A stretch of DNA of 64,000 nucleotides from Penicillium oxalicum (Eukaryota; Ascomycota; Eurotiomycetes; Eurotiales; Aspergillaceae), in NCBI RefSeq assembly GCF_001723175.1, contig NC_064650.1, forward strand, positions 5,456,001 through 5,520,000, in the 5' to 3' direction. The translations under genes were made by a program, and so were the position numbers. Positions 24,793 through 35,840 of the stretch are shown here, one piece after another (the first letter of the stretch is position 1; each line of letters begins with the position of its first letter). A model generated the notes under the pieces. The model was not told where the DNA came from. It saw only the letters and a program-made list of their open reading frames with translations, and did not search any database.

Positions 24793-27000
24793 TCACGATT
24801 CTGCTTCGAAGCATTTTTGTAGTTCACCCCTTGCCCTGTTGTAGCCTCGCTGGTAATCCCTGAGGTGTGAATGGTTCGTGGTAATCTCATCGAAACAAAG
24901 TCGCAAGCATTGGTACTGTCGCCGTGCTAACCAAGCAAGGCGCACAGCTTGTTGTGGACCAAGAAGAGTTGAATTAGGAAATTCAGAGACTCTTTCCTGC
25001 ATTTCCACGAAGGCAGCAGACATTCCCAGCAAAAGACCCAAGTTCTGAACGGGCTTGGAGGCCAGCTCAAGCATTTCAGTGGCAAAGCTGCAAGGCCAGC
25101 AAGCGAGAACATCCCCAAGATCTTTGGGAAGAGACAGAGACGCGCGTTGAATAATTTCAAAGCCAATCTCTACGAGTCCACCGTTTTCGGCTGAGCGAGG
25201 CTCGTGGGTCCCCGTCACAATTGCGTCCTCGGCTTCATATCCAAATTGCGCCCGCAAAAATCTTACGATGGCGCAGCCGATGACGTCCGTTGATCGTCCG
25301 GGTGCGTATAGATATGATTCCAAAAGACAGCACTGGGTGAACCAGAGAGGAAGCAAAAGGGAGAGATTAACTCCGACCAGGGAGTTTGATCCATGCACCT
25401 CATTTGATTGATATGTCGTCCGGAGAACACTGCTTTCATGGGATGTCGCAGAGGGAGGTTTCTCACTCAAGACTGCGTTCACGGAGTTTTGACACAGAGA
25501 AAGATCCGTGGGCTTGATAAATGTAATGTAGAAAGGCTCTTTCTGGCCTAAGATTTCGATCCATAGATCCAGGGTGTCGAGTTCGGCCTTCGTGAAAGCC
25601 CCATACATCTTGCCACCCCATCGGAGCTCTTTCGCGAGTCTGCTTTTTTGGCTATCACCGGGATACACCCACGGCTTGCTCTTTCTAAGAGATCGAATGA
25701 ATTCATGCTGCCATTCCTCCCTGGAAAAGGCATCAGGATCGAGCCATTCGGAGAGTGTGCGCCCGCCAATTCGGGCCGCACTTGCACAGTGCAGTCGATG
25801 AGCCGCATGAATCTTGGAGTCGAAGATGGCCAGCACATTGGACTCGAGCCTTGTCAAAGAGCCAGCTCCAAAGCTCTTTATTTTTCTGAGGTCAAGGGAT
25901 GCTTCTCTGGATTGCCATTCACTCAGAACATATCCAGCCTGGACTCTTTTCCAAGCCACATCGGCAGCAATGCGGCCCTCTGTCTGTGCCACGTGCTCAA
26001 TGTAATCTATGACGCTTTCCATCGCCATAGCGGCATGTCCGGAGTGATTGTTATCAATTGAGACATGAAGTAGAAAATAGTCGGCGCTCAGGCCAACTTC
26101 TGGCAACTCCTTCGCGGCTTGCAACGTATCGAGCTGTAGACACTCAAAGTGCATATTGAACCCGAGAATCTCCGGGAAGTACTCGTGAGGAGACAACGAC
26201 ACCAACAGCTGTGCTACAGCTGCTCTCCAGTATTTCACACTTCCCAACTGGAAGCGTGGATGCAGCACAGCCCTCGACGTCGGTGAGGGAAGGTCAGGTT
26301 CGAAATTGCGCAACAGATCCTCAAAGATCTTGACGTGGTGCTGATCCGCGCTGCCATTGCCCAGCTCCTCAATAAAAACTTGCCATGTCTGCTTGATGAT
26401 GGATCGCAGTGCAAATGGCATAGTGATGGTGTTCAAGTGACCGAGCCATGCACCATCAACGAGCTTCAAGGGTGCAATCTCTCTCAACCATTCTCCGGCA
26501 TCTTGTCGGTTCTGGAAGAGCTCGCGCGGGCCTCCGGTCTGCCGGCGCCGAATGTATTCTTCATATCGAGTGGAGATTCTTTCTTGATGACATTGCATGA
26601 ATTTGGCAAGATCGTCTTTGTCAAAGTGGCCCAATGACAATATGCTCTTGTCCTCGGCGCTGGCAAAGTCTCTCAATGCTTGCGATAAAAGGGCAGTGAA
26701 CAGCTCTTGAGCGCGTCTCTTTGTTTCGGGGAAATCCTCCAAATTCTGGAGCTTGAAGTAAAATTCCTTGTAGAATTCCAGCTCATTTTCTTTGGCGGTT
26801 TGACTCTCAGTGTCTGCGCCATTTGGTTTCAAGGCTTTGATCTCAGCGCGGGATTTATCATTGGAATGCGGCGGGATCGACTCATCGCATTTCGGGCTCT
26901 TCGAATATTGAAATGCCGCGAACCAGAAGTAGAGAAATGGGAAAAGTCCATAGAGAACAATCCGGTGACCCAAAGGAATCTGAAAGGTTCCGTGAATCAT
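24793..27000 (-). CDS. Membrane-anchored iron-containing redox enzyme (heme-oxygenase-like fold, HDO type)
   Basis: Intronless, 735 residues. One hydrophobic segment at about 12-31 suggests an N-terminal membrane anchor. The region from about 165 to 340 carries text typical of the iron-containing redox enzyme (haem-oxygenase-like, PF14518-type) family: APLKLVDGAWL (176-186), EELGNG with His221/His222 (211-222), EILGFNMHFE (277-286), and HVSIDNNHSGHA (312-323). Candidate iron ligands are Glu212, His222, Glu286, Asp316 and His322, assigned by eye. Characterised relatives of this fold (UndA, BesC, SznF, PolF) use a diiron or iron centre with O2 for oxidative cleavage, desaturation or N-oxygenation. 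The last 400 residues have no domain I can name. It lies about 1.6 kb from a 2-oxoglutarate-type oxygenase gene in the same orientation, and near an NRPS-like gene, which points to a biosynthetic role. Confidence 0.75.
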   Translation of the reverse strand: MIHGTFQIPLGHRIVLYGLFPFLYFWFAAFQYSKSPKCDESIPPHSNDKSRAEIKALKPNGADTESQTAKENELEFYKEFYFKLQNLEDFPETKRRAQELFTALLSQALRDFASAEDKSILSLGHFDKDDLAKFMQCHQERISTRYEEYIRRRQTGGPRELFQNRQDAGEWLREIAPLKLVDGAWLGHLNTITMPFALRSIIKQTWQVFIEELGNGSADQHHVKIFEDLLRNFEPDLPSPTSRAVLHPRFQLGSVKYWRAAVAQLLVSLSPHEYFPEILGFNMHFECLQLDTLQAAKELPEVGLSADYFLLHVSIDNNHSGHAAMAMESVIDYIEHVAQTEGRIAADVAWKRVQAGYVLSEWQSREASLDLRKIKSFGAGSLTRLESNVLAIFDSKIHAAHRLHCASAARIGGRTLSEWLDPDAFSREEWQHEFIRSLRKSKPWVYPGDSQKSRLAKELRWGGKMYGAFTKAELDTLDLWIEILGQKEPFYITFIKPTDLSLCQNSVNAVLSEKPPSATSHESSVLRTTYQSNEVHGSNSLVGVNLSLLLPLWFTQCCLLESYLYAPGRSTDVIGCAIVRFLRAQFGYEAEDAIVTGTHEPRSAENGGLVEIGFEIIQRASLSLPKDLGDVLACWPCSFATEMLELASKPVQNLGLLLGMSAAFVEMQERVSEFPNSTLLGPQQAVRLAWLARRQYQCLRLCFDEITTNHSHLRDYQRGYNRARGELQKCFEAES

Positions 27001-28605
27001 CGCTGAGTCAAACTTGCATCGAGGTCCAATCGGGTTAATCGCGTCAAATTATGCTCTCGGTTGACCTTTGAAGCCTTATAGGGGAAGCGAAAGTAGATTT
27101 CGGATCGGCGGAGAAATCCAACAAGAGTCGAGGCCTCGTTATGCGTAGTGGCGACTGAATCTCCCAAGGGATGGGGTTGGAGAGCTCTCTAGTTCTATTC
27201 TCATTCCTACGGTACAGACGGGTGATCTCGGTCAACCTACGCGTGTGGCTGCACGATTCAAACCGTAAGTCCCCTGCAGTATCTGAGGATTGACTCCTAA
27301 CATAAATGGTAAAATCGAAATGGACAGAATTCGTATTTGAAATATAAAAGAAAAAAAAATATAAACACGGGAAAGCTTAATAGTATTACAAGGAAAACTA
27401 AGATGGAACAATGTCACCTCGGACAAATCAGGAAAGTGTTCGGCCAAGATCCACCTCTAGCCCCAAAGCAATGACGAGTATTGGCTAACTCGGTCAAACA
27501 TGGTTCCCTGACGCGGTATATTGACTTATACGAAAAGTTTATGCAAGAGACCTATCTGCCAAGAGCGGTGGCTGGCTGACAGGACATAAATGCATGGTCC
27601 GATGGCAACGCGTGCTTTCAAGCAACATGCGATGATCGCGCAATAGAGCTTGTAAATCCGTCGGAAGTGAGGCGCGAGTGGGTATCGGGCTCATGGCTAG
27701 ATTAATCATAAATGATAATGGGTCACTATTGGGCCATGACATATTATTGGATCCGAGGTCGCATACGTTCTGTCAAGTTTGTCCGATTGGAGTCACGCTT
27801 TAGCGTAACCTTAGACCGAATACGCAGCGGGCTTCATGCCAGAGACCATGGGATTCCTACACAGCTGAGTAAGGGCGGACGTACAGTCTGGGATCCTCAA
27901 CGTTGGAGAGCTCATCCAACGCAGTAAGCCTTGATCCTTGTTTCATGTCCAGGGATCTCAGGAATCGAGCAGCCTTGATTGGCCACCAAAATAGATCACC
28001 CGTCAGCGCATTTAGAGGACATCGAGAATGCAAGCTTCTACGCCCTACCGGCTACTCAACGGACTTTTTTACACGGACCTTAGCAGCTGTCTACCTAGTC
28101 ATTGCAGAATTCTCGCAGCATGCGAGGTCAGTTGCAAGTGATTGGCTACTGCCTAAATATTGTGAATGATGCAATCAGCGATTTCAACCAATCTTTGCTT
28201 GGAAGAAAGGTGCTCGCCAATTATAGATTGTTCATCGCATTGCTCCGTGTCAAAGTCATCGAAATTCTGCACACCCCTTGTAAAAGAAAAAAGTTCAGTC
28301 AGAGATGACTGAGCAATATGGAGCCATCGGACAAAGGAATTTGCCACGGTGACCGTGGAAGTAAAACAATTGCTGTTGCCTGAGAATCTCACCCCTCCAG
28401 CATGGTGGTGGAAAGAGAATTTGAGATGGCCAAGAAACTTCCCCAAAATACAAGGCTTGTTGAGAACCATTTTTAATCATTAATATTCAGCGGTATACTG
28501 TCGTATGCGAATCGACAATTCGAGCCACTTGAGCATGCAAAATACTTCACGACGTTCATTGGGCATAGACGTTCCTTGCCATCAGGTATTTATGGATTGT
28601 CTGCT
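27001..28605. other. Gene-poor spacer inside the putative cluster
   Basis: A 1.6-kb region upstream of the iron-redox enzyme gene and downstream of the 2OG-type oxygenase gene. Only short, unrecognised frames are open. A promoter for the iron-redox gene should lie at its left end. Confidence 0.5.
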
Positions 28606-29566
28606 TCAGTTCACCTTACTAGGTCTCAAATAATACGACACAAACAAGCGCTCCTCTTCACCATCGCCTGGCTGGCTGATACGGTGCACCGGCGAGTGCA
28701 GACGGCCATTAGTTCGGGTTTGAACATGGTCCGCAATGTTGACCAGAACGCAGTCAGCTTTGGGTTCGATCCACAGCCATTCTTTGCTTTCTCTGGACTG
28801 CATTTGACTTGCCCACTTCTCACACCACAGTAGGGTGATCGAGCCGGTGTCGGTATGGGTGGTGTCTGGCATATCGGCCGCAAGTGGCTTTGTTGGAGCA
28901 GACACAAACTTGATCCCCGAGTCGCTTTGTATGTCTGGGTGATGATCGTCCTCCAAGATCGAGAATTCTGACGAGCCGAGACCATTGACGAGATTGCGGA
29001 GACATGTCCGAACAATCTCGTTGCACAAATTGGCAAGTTCTAACGTCGCCTCACGATGATTTGCGAATGGCATTGGGAGAACGATGTCGCTTTGCTCATC
29101 TCGCGCAATCTAGAGAAAAGTAAGAAAATGAAGGAGGTATGTAGACTGAGGGAGGAGTTTTCACATACCTCGAAAGATTCCACACCACCCGACTTGTATC
29201 TAGAGCAATACCATATCGGATTAGCTGAGCGGAGCTCTGAAACGGGACCATGGCCGATTGCTCTTACCCCCTGTCTATGCCCTCCCTAAAAGCGAGCATC
29301 TTCTCGTCTTTGGATTTATTAAAGAACTCATGGCAATTCCGATACGCAGTTTGGAGATAGCCGGTAAGAGTTGGAGAAATCTCGTCCGGAAAATCGAGAT
29401 AGAAAAATCCCTTCGTCTCTGCAGCTTTCAAGAGTTTCGCCATTTCGGAGGGATCATTTTTCACGAGTTCCCCATATCGGATCACATCGAGATCGGCCAA
29501 ATTCAGGGATTGGTCCCCAACCATCATCGTTGGGTTCGAGGCCACAGAGGTAACGGTTTGAGACAT
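28606..29566 (-). CDS. 2-oxoglutarate/Fe(II)-dependent oxygenase (isopenicillin-N-synthase-like)
   Basis: Non-heme iron oxygenase of 277 residues. Three exons: 29566-29268, 29199-29169 (only 31 bases) and 29109-28606; introns of 68 and 59 bases. Splicing restores GIDRGYKSGGVESFEIARDE, a typical stretch of fungal members. The N-terminal DIOX_N-like region has KAAETKGFFYLDFP. The iron triad is His195 and Asp197 (THTDTGSITLLW) plus His252 (SPVHRI). The basic residue expected to bind the 2-oxoglutarate carboxylate is Arg264, but the usual Arg-x-Ser motif reads ERLFVSYYLRP, with Phe266 in the Ser position and a Ser two residues later. At 277 residues it is shorter than most members (about 320-350). 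The ATG at 29566 was chosen because the 35 residues upstream in frame have no ATG and are not conserved-looking. It is probably a tailoring enzyme of the neighbouring A-T-TE synthetase pathway. Confidence 0.85.
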
Positions 29567-31048
29567 GCTGGGTTGAGTATTCTCGCACGCGAATGATCGG
29601 TCTAAGGGAAGATTGACTTTGTTGTTTAATCTCGTGCGTGCTGTGTTAAATAGGTTCACTGAGCGTACCAAGGCTCAGCGTTTCCTCGTGGAATTTGATA
29701 CGAATGGGTTCCTATGTGATAGGTCGGACCATTCACTTCCTCGATGACAAAGCCGGGACGAGACACCCTGATGGATGATCCATCCGCCCGTAGGTATGTA
29801 CATGGAAATTGCCTATTCAGGTCAAGAGATCGTGATGTTGACCAAAAATTCGCATTTCAATCCTACACTTTTCCACGATGTAGCAGTGTTCGGCCGAGTA
29901 GGCCCATGTCAAGACCTGGATTCTTGCCGATTTCGGAGATCACTGCAGATCCGAAGCAAAGAAGTTGGCGACAGAGGTCGATGTCTGACCACAGACATGC
30001 GCCTTGATCAATCCCTGCGTGGCTGCACACAAAGTACATACACCTCTCCTGGCCCTTCCGCTGCACTGACCTTTTCTTTGCTGTTACCGAATAGGATTTG
30101 GTCATCGATTGCCACGGCAGGCTGGCCTGCGTACAGCAGAGAAGCCGAAGGCTGGTTTATTTCTTACATATGCACCGGAGATTGGGACTATTGCCTGCAC
30201 TCTGCAGGATGAATGTAACCTGCATCTCAGCCCGGAGATGTGGATGACCATGCCCTGGCGGTGAGGCCAGTCGATCCCCTTTAGTCTTGACACGTGTTGG
30301 GCGACCTCGAAAGTGACTTTCTTCTCGGTGGGCGGGTAAACGCGGGTTCTCCGGATGATCGCATGGCCCGACCCACCAGCGGCTTCTTCCCCGTGATCTC
30401 GGGGGTTCTGACGCATCGTAATACCGCCCCACCCAGCAAAAGGTACCTCACGTCTAGACTTCTGTGACTGGTCTGGCTCCACCCACTGCTGATTTCGACA
30501 ACTCCGCAGAAATATGCACGACCTCCGAAGGATCGTCTGCAGCAGATCTCAAACGAGTGCTGATTCCCCTGCGGAATGGAATGTGTCAGAAACTCTGTCT
30601 GGTCCTCTCGGAGGAATACATCTGGCCTCGAGATTGGGTAGCCCAAGTGGTGGCGATAACCTCAATCAAGCGGTGCTGATTGTCAGTTCGGAAAAGGTTC
30701 AGCTCTCTCGGCAGCATATCGAGATCGGACGTGAGGACCGCCCAATTGCCGATTCTGAATTGCGACACTTCAGTGGCTCTGAATCGGCTACGTTGCTCAA
30801 TCGCTGGGATTTGCGATTTGCGATGCCACGATGCCCTTTGCCCGCACAACAGGGTCCCGGTCATTCGGTTGATCCCCAGTGGAGTTAGAGGTCTGTAAGC
30901 GTGCATGTGGGCAGGTTTCTTCATTGGGAGAACACTATCAACCTTTGCGCAGCTCACTTTTTTCTGCTTTCTGCCAAATATCTATTCTGTCGTCCCAAAC
31001 GCGGTGTCTTGATTCTGGCTCTCTTTGGTTGTGTCTACCGTCGGTCCC
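29567..31048. other. Divergent promoter region of the oxygenase and A-T-TE genes
   Basis: A 1.48-kb spacer between divergently transcribed cluster genes. Open frames up to 145 codons exist on both strands, but overlap each other and give no recognisable product. Shared control of the two genes from here is an inference from their arrangement. Confidence 0.5.
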
Positions 31049-34000
31049 ATGTCGTCTTTCAGTGAACTCCGAGGAATTCCGCTTCCCAATCCAGAGGCGT
31101 CCCTCAATGATGTCCTGGCTCACAATATCAGGACACATCCAGACGTTCTAGCTCTTGTGAGCACCCAGCAGCCTTCCTCGCTGTACGGAATTTCCGATTC
31201 GCCCGCCACTGATGCAGCTTCGGAATCTGGCTGTTTGCGATGGACATATCAAGACCTTGATGTCGCCATTAATCGTTTCGTGGCCGGTCTGCGAGACCAA
31301 GGGCTTGATAGAGGAGATCCCTTGATCTGCTTCATGCCCAATACCGCCGAGTACGTGATAGCCACATGGGCCGCGTATCGAATCGGTTGCGCCTACGTAC
31401 CCATCAATCCTAGAACCTTGTCGAACGCTGGAGAAATTAGACACATCCTTCACCTCGTGAGAAAGGAGTGCCCTTCTGATAATATTGGCGTGATTGCCGG
31501 ATCATCTGACTTGTGTGCGCGAATCGAAGAGTTTACTTCTGATCTCGAATGCAAGAGGATACTGGTCGAAGGGGAAAGGGATGGATGGATCCCATTCAAA
31601 AACCTCGTCATGAGATCTGCCAATGGCGTGAAGAGCCTCTGCAGAGAACATCACGAACAAGTCTCGGATAAAACACTTTTTTTCACCAGTGGAACTACCT
31701 CTCTCCCTAAGGGATGTGTGATGCCCTCGGCGTACGGCTTTTCGGCCGCTCTACGGTGGCGTCAAAGTCATGCTTCCATGTTGCCGGGGGACCGAGTACT
31801 ATTCACTCTTCCCAATAATCACGGATTTGGCTGGGTCTGTATCATGTCGGCATTCCTCAATGCTGCCACGGTGGTACTTCCAGGACCCAAATTCGTTCCA
31901 GAAACTGTGGTTAAGACCATTTGGGAAGAGCAAGTCAGCCATGCTGGTTTAGTCCCAACCATGCTGTATGCCCTCAGTAATGTGCCACTCGAGTCTCGGA
32001 AGCTGAGCTGCTTGAAGCGCATCGTAATGGGTGGGTCAACTCCCACTGAGGAAGTCATCAAGATCTGCCTGGAAACCCTTGGCGCCACCGGAGTTGAAAA
32101 CCTCTACGGCATGACCGAGGGCCTTCTAGTGTCTTCTGACGTGGTGCAGTCTGCCGAAGAGCTGATTCACGGTCGAGACGTTGCTGTTGGCACGCCGCTC
32201 CCTGGGATGGTGGTCCGTCTCTTCGCCAAAGACTCCACTGCACCCGTCCAGATTGGAGAGGCCGGGGAGCTGCATTTCTCGGGCCCCAGTCTAATCGATG
32301 GATACGTCGGTGGAGAGGAAAGTGGAAGCTCATCCAAGAATCTCAACAGTGACTTCTACAAAGATGAAGATGGCCGACCTTGGTTTCGCAGTGGCGACAA
32401 AGTCTTTCTCGGCAATGACAATCGTCTGTATCTCATTGGGAGATACAAGGACACGATTATTCGTGGGGGTGAAAACATTGAACCCTCTGCGATTGAAGCC
32501 GTACTCGGCGCACTACCTGATATCAAACATCTTCAACCACAGGTGGTTCGCGCACCAGACCGCATCGCTGGCGAGATCCCCGTTGTTGTGGTGAATCAGC
32601 AAGTCAACGCGGAGACCGTCGAGAGCGTGAAAGAAGCGATTTTGACATCGATGGGCGATCTCTACGTTCCAGCGGATGTGATTTCCATACAACAACTTGG
32701 TCACGACGAGTATCCAAAAACAGCAGCTGGAAAAGTGCAGAAATCGAAGATTGAAGTCTTGATCAAAGAGTACTGTGAGAAGCAAAATGCGCAAGAGGAT
32801 CTGAGGGTGAACGGTAGCGTTTCGGGGCCACAGGTCTCCCAAGCGCTCTGCATGGCCATTGAGAAGGAGAAAGGTATTCAAGTCGACTTATCAAGTCGAA
32901 TGATTGAGATGGGTGTCGACTCCATTCGATCGATTGCAATTCTGAAACGGGTCCAGAACTCCACCGGGGTATCCTTGCCGTCCTCAGTGTTTTTCACACA
33001 AGCGACGCTTGGTGCGATCTGCCAGCAGATCAGTTCGACCGATCTCGCCGACTTTGCAAACTTCACGCCGATCATGGAGGATGCTCCCAGTGATCGTTGT
33101 TTCTCTGTGCTATTACAGGGCACTCCCAAAGCAGGTGTCCCCTCTCTCTTTCTCACGCCCCCCGGTTCGGGCAATGCCTACGTGTATCGGACAATTCCCA
33201 AATTCGCCGATGACCGTGCCGTCTACAGCTTCGGATCCCCATTCCTGATGACAAAGTTGGAGTCGTCTTGGACCATAGAAGAAACTGCGACAATTTATGC
33301 CAACACTATCGAAGGCCTCGATCCGGAGGGCCCTTACATTCTGTGCGGCTGGTCAATGGGAACGGCCACAGCCTATGAGACTGCATACCAACTCCATGAA
33401 CGAGGCAAAAGGGTGCTGGGGATCATTATGCTAGATCTTGCCCTACCTCGACCACTTGAAACGATTCCCGAGGCATCTGTGGAGCTGTTTCAAATGATGG
33501 GAGTGTTTCCTCCTATTCGTCGCGCTGGTAAACCCGACGTGGAGATTCCGATGTTTCGCAAAAAGCATCGTGTAGCGGCGTACTATGCGAAGATGAAATA
33601 CAAACCTCGTGCTTTTGATACTTTGAGCAAAGAAGGCCGACCGCGGATATTCGTCATATGGGCCGGACACGGTGACCATGATCGGATGGCAGCCTCGGTT
33701 CGAGAAGCAACCGAGCTCCTGGAAAAAGAAGGACCGGGAAAGCAGCTGGCAATTAGCACCGACTGGCTCTCTGATCCACGAGAGTCATTTGATGCTGGAG
33801 GCTGGGACGAGATGGTGGGTCCTGAAAATGTTGAATGGGGGGTGGTTGAAGATGCAGACCATGACACTCTGATTGAGTCCGAGGAGCTTGTAAGTCCCAG
33901 AGAGCATCATCCCCATATGAAATTTGACCTTCGTTCCGTGGGTTTCATTTTGACTTACCGATCATTACGCAGGTTGTGTTTACAAAGGATCTCATGGAGA

Positions 34001-34056
34001 AGGCGATTCAGAGATGGGTACAGGAAGCAAAGCCCAAATGCATTCATTGTGGATAA
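31049..34056 (+). CDS. NRPS-like synthetase with adenylation-thiolation-thioesterase (A-T-TE) domains
   Basis: Predicted 974 residues, exons 31049-33889 and 33973-34056 (83-base GTAAGT..CAG intron). The adenylation domain (about 1-570) has A3 FTSGTTSLPKG at 212-222, A5 YGMTEG, A8 GRYKDTIIRGGENIEP, and A10 with the catalytic Lys in PKTAAGKVQKSK. The carrier domain has the phosphopantetheine site GVDS (Ser625). The type I thioesterase domain has GWSMG (nucleophile Ser769) and a likely His938 in DADHDT. There is no condensation domain. Fungal A-T-TE enzymes such as MicA, TdiA and AtrA join two aryl-pyruvate units. By eye, the position that holds the amino-group-binding Asp in amino-acid A domains is Gly259 here (LPNNHGFGW), so a carboxylic or 2-oxo acid substrate is likely. 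The intron was placed because it restores a short helical end (VVFTKDLMEKAIQRW) and a stop. The start is the first ATG; earlier in-frame codons are non-ATG. Confidence 0.88.
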
Positions 34057-35840
34057 AACGACGAGTCTTCGTGGGCAATGGCCGATGCAATCAAGCCACC
34101 AGTATGTGCAGCCCTCTGGTGGTCTGTCAGGTCTTGTGTACCCTAAATTTCCGTGGAGCCTCTTGTCTCTGAATGTGATATCGTCAACGCTCAATCAAGA
34201 TACTCGCAACCGGTACTATATCCAAATTTTAAAAGGAACACAATATCCATTCAAGTCACCTGAGTATCTTGTCTCACCTACGTCCGCTATAGAATTTTTA
34301 TAGACTCACTTAGAAAATGAGGCTTTATTCCAATGTTATAGTCAATATTTAGGCCTCGTGGAGACGCTCGGAACTGAGCAATTGACCTTATCCTACGTTC
34401 ACAATAAGTCGATGGTGGTCTAGCAGACCCACCTATCTTTTCCGTCATCTGAAATCTGCCGACTTCGTGATTGTGGCGTTCACGCCGAACCTGCAACTCG
34501 TAGGTGTGTTTGACCTTCAAGCCAGGAGCCGCGCGGCGAAAGAATTGCACTTGAGTTAGTCACGAGTGCAGTCAAATATTATCTCATTTTAGGCCGCCCA
34601 AGCGCCTCGGTTAACCCTTCTACACCAGTTAAGTACCCATCCAGTTCAACAACGTGTCCGAGCTGAAGGGCTGGTTCAACTACAAGTTGAACATTTGTGA
34701 AAAGTTCAAGCATGCGCCACAAGATCTGGTTCCGTTCCAATTAGTTCACGCAGTTTGCTCTCTTTTTTTTACCCATCACAGGACATCAGTCTGCGAAACC
34801 TCATTCTGGACTGAACGGGACGGCAGCTCTACAGTCTCAATCGCAGTTTGTCAACTTGAATGACATGGTGCTTTCATTGCTCCCGCAATACCCTTTGGAA
34901 GAACGGCAATTAGATTCCATTGGATATGGTCACTCAATAGCTGCACTGGCTTAAATTGAGCGGGCATCGCATATGGAGGCTTATATACATCTGAGCACTC
35001 CGCCCGAGGACTTTCCTCTGCCTGTCAACAGAGTACACCATCACCCACTCTACCATGTACGTAGTATTCATATTGATATAGTGGAATCCAACTGGCTAAC
35101 AGCCCGTTCATCCTTGTAAAGCTTGCTTTTGCTTCCATCGCTAGCTACTATTCTTTGCCCTCGTACCCTCCACCAAAAGTCTGCCGAGTCGACACAACTC
35201 CAGTATGTTAGATTCATGGATGTGGATATTATTTGATGCAGCCCCTACCTACTGGAGCTTGCCATTCCAGACTCCCAGCCTAATGAAATTCCTTTCAGCT
35301 CTCCATAAAGCATCATCAACCTTTTGTTTCTCGGAGATTCCCGTCCCTACAGTAGCTTGCGGCTAGCGATCTTGGCGGAAATCTCCGATTCTGCATAAGC
35401 GATACAGGCCCGATCCATAATAAACCGAAGTGATCAGAAGGCCGAAACCAATGGTCAGAAGAATCCTCGACATCCATTTTTGAATGTAGGTCTTGCAAGC
35501 GACTGGAGAACACTAATGGCTAGTGATCTTTTAGCCTCGAGCCTGTGTGGAGACTTTAGTGTCAGACTAGTGAACCTACATACCCTGTCATGAGTGGCAA
35601 TGATCGCTCCAGAGTGGACTCGTCACTTTTACAGAATGGATCGCGTCCCAGCAGATCGGAGCTTCCCGTTCTCAGCTGAACTTCAGATGCAGCCACTGTG
35701 ACTCGCCCAAGCTGGATATGTGATGGATTCAATATTGCATTATGTATTATTATCTTCATTATTTTGACTGCTATGTACTTTTTGCGGGCGAGTGCCGGGA
35801 TGGTTGGTCAATGGTGTGACCATTCAGAGCCAGATAGGCT
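34057..35840. other. Convergent spacer with gene fragments
   Basis: A 1.8-kb region between the stops of the A-T-TE gene (+) and the MFS gene (-). From 34645 to 34952 two consecutive coding-like plus-strand stretches occur. They end SLLPQYPLEERQLD... and a stop, and may be remnants of a lost gene. A TATATA box (34982-34987) is followed 70 bases later by ATG at 35055 in good context, but only short, broken frames follow. No intact gene can be supported. Confidence 0.4.

Noticed and set aside
30176..30614. Several CGGAG/CTCCG words in the divergent cluster promoter as Zn2Cys6 half-sites
   Set aside because: About three such 5-mers are expected by chance on two strands of 1.5 kb, and their spacing is irregular.
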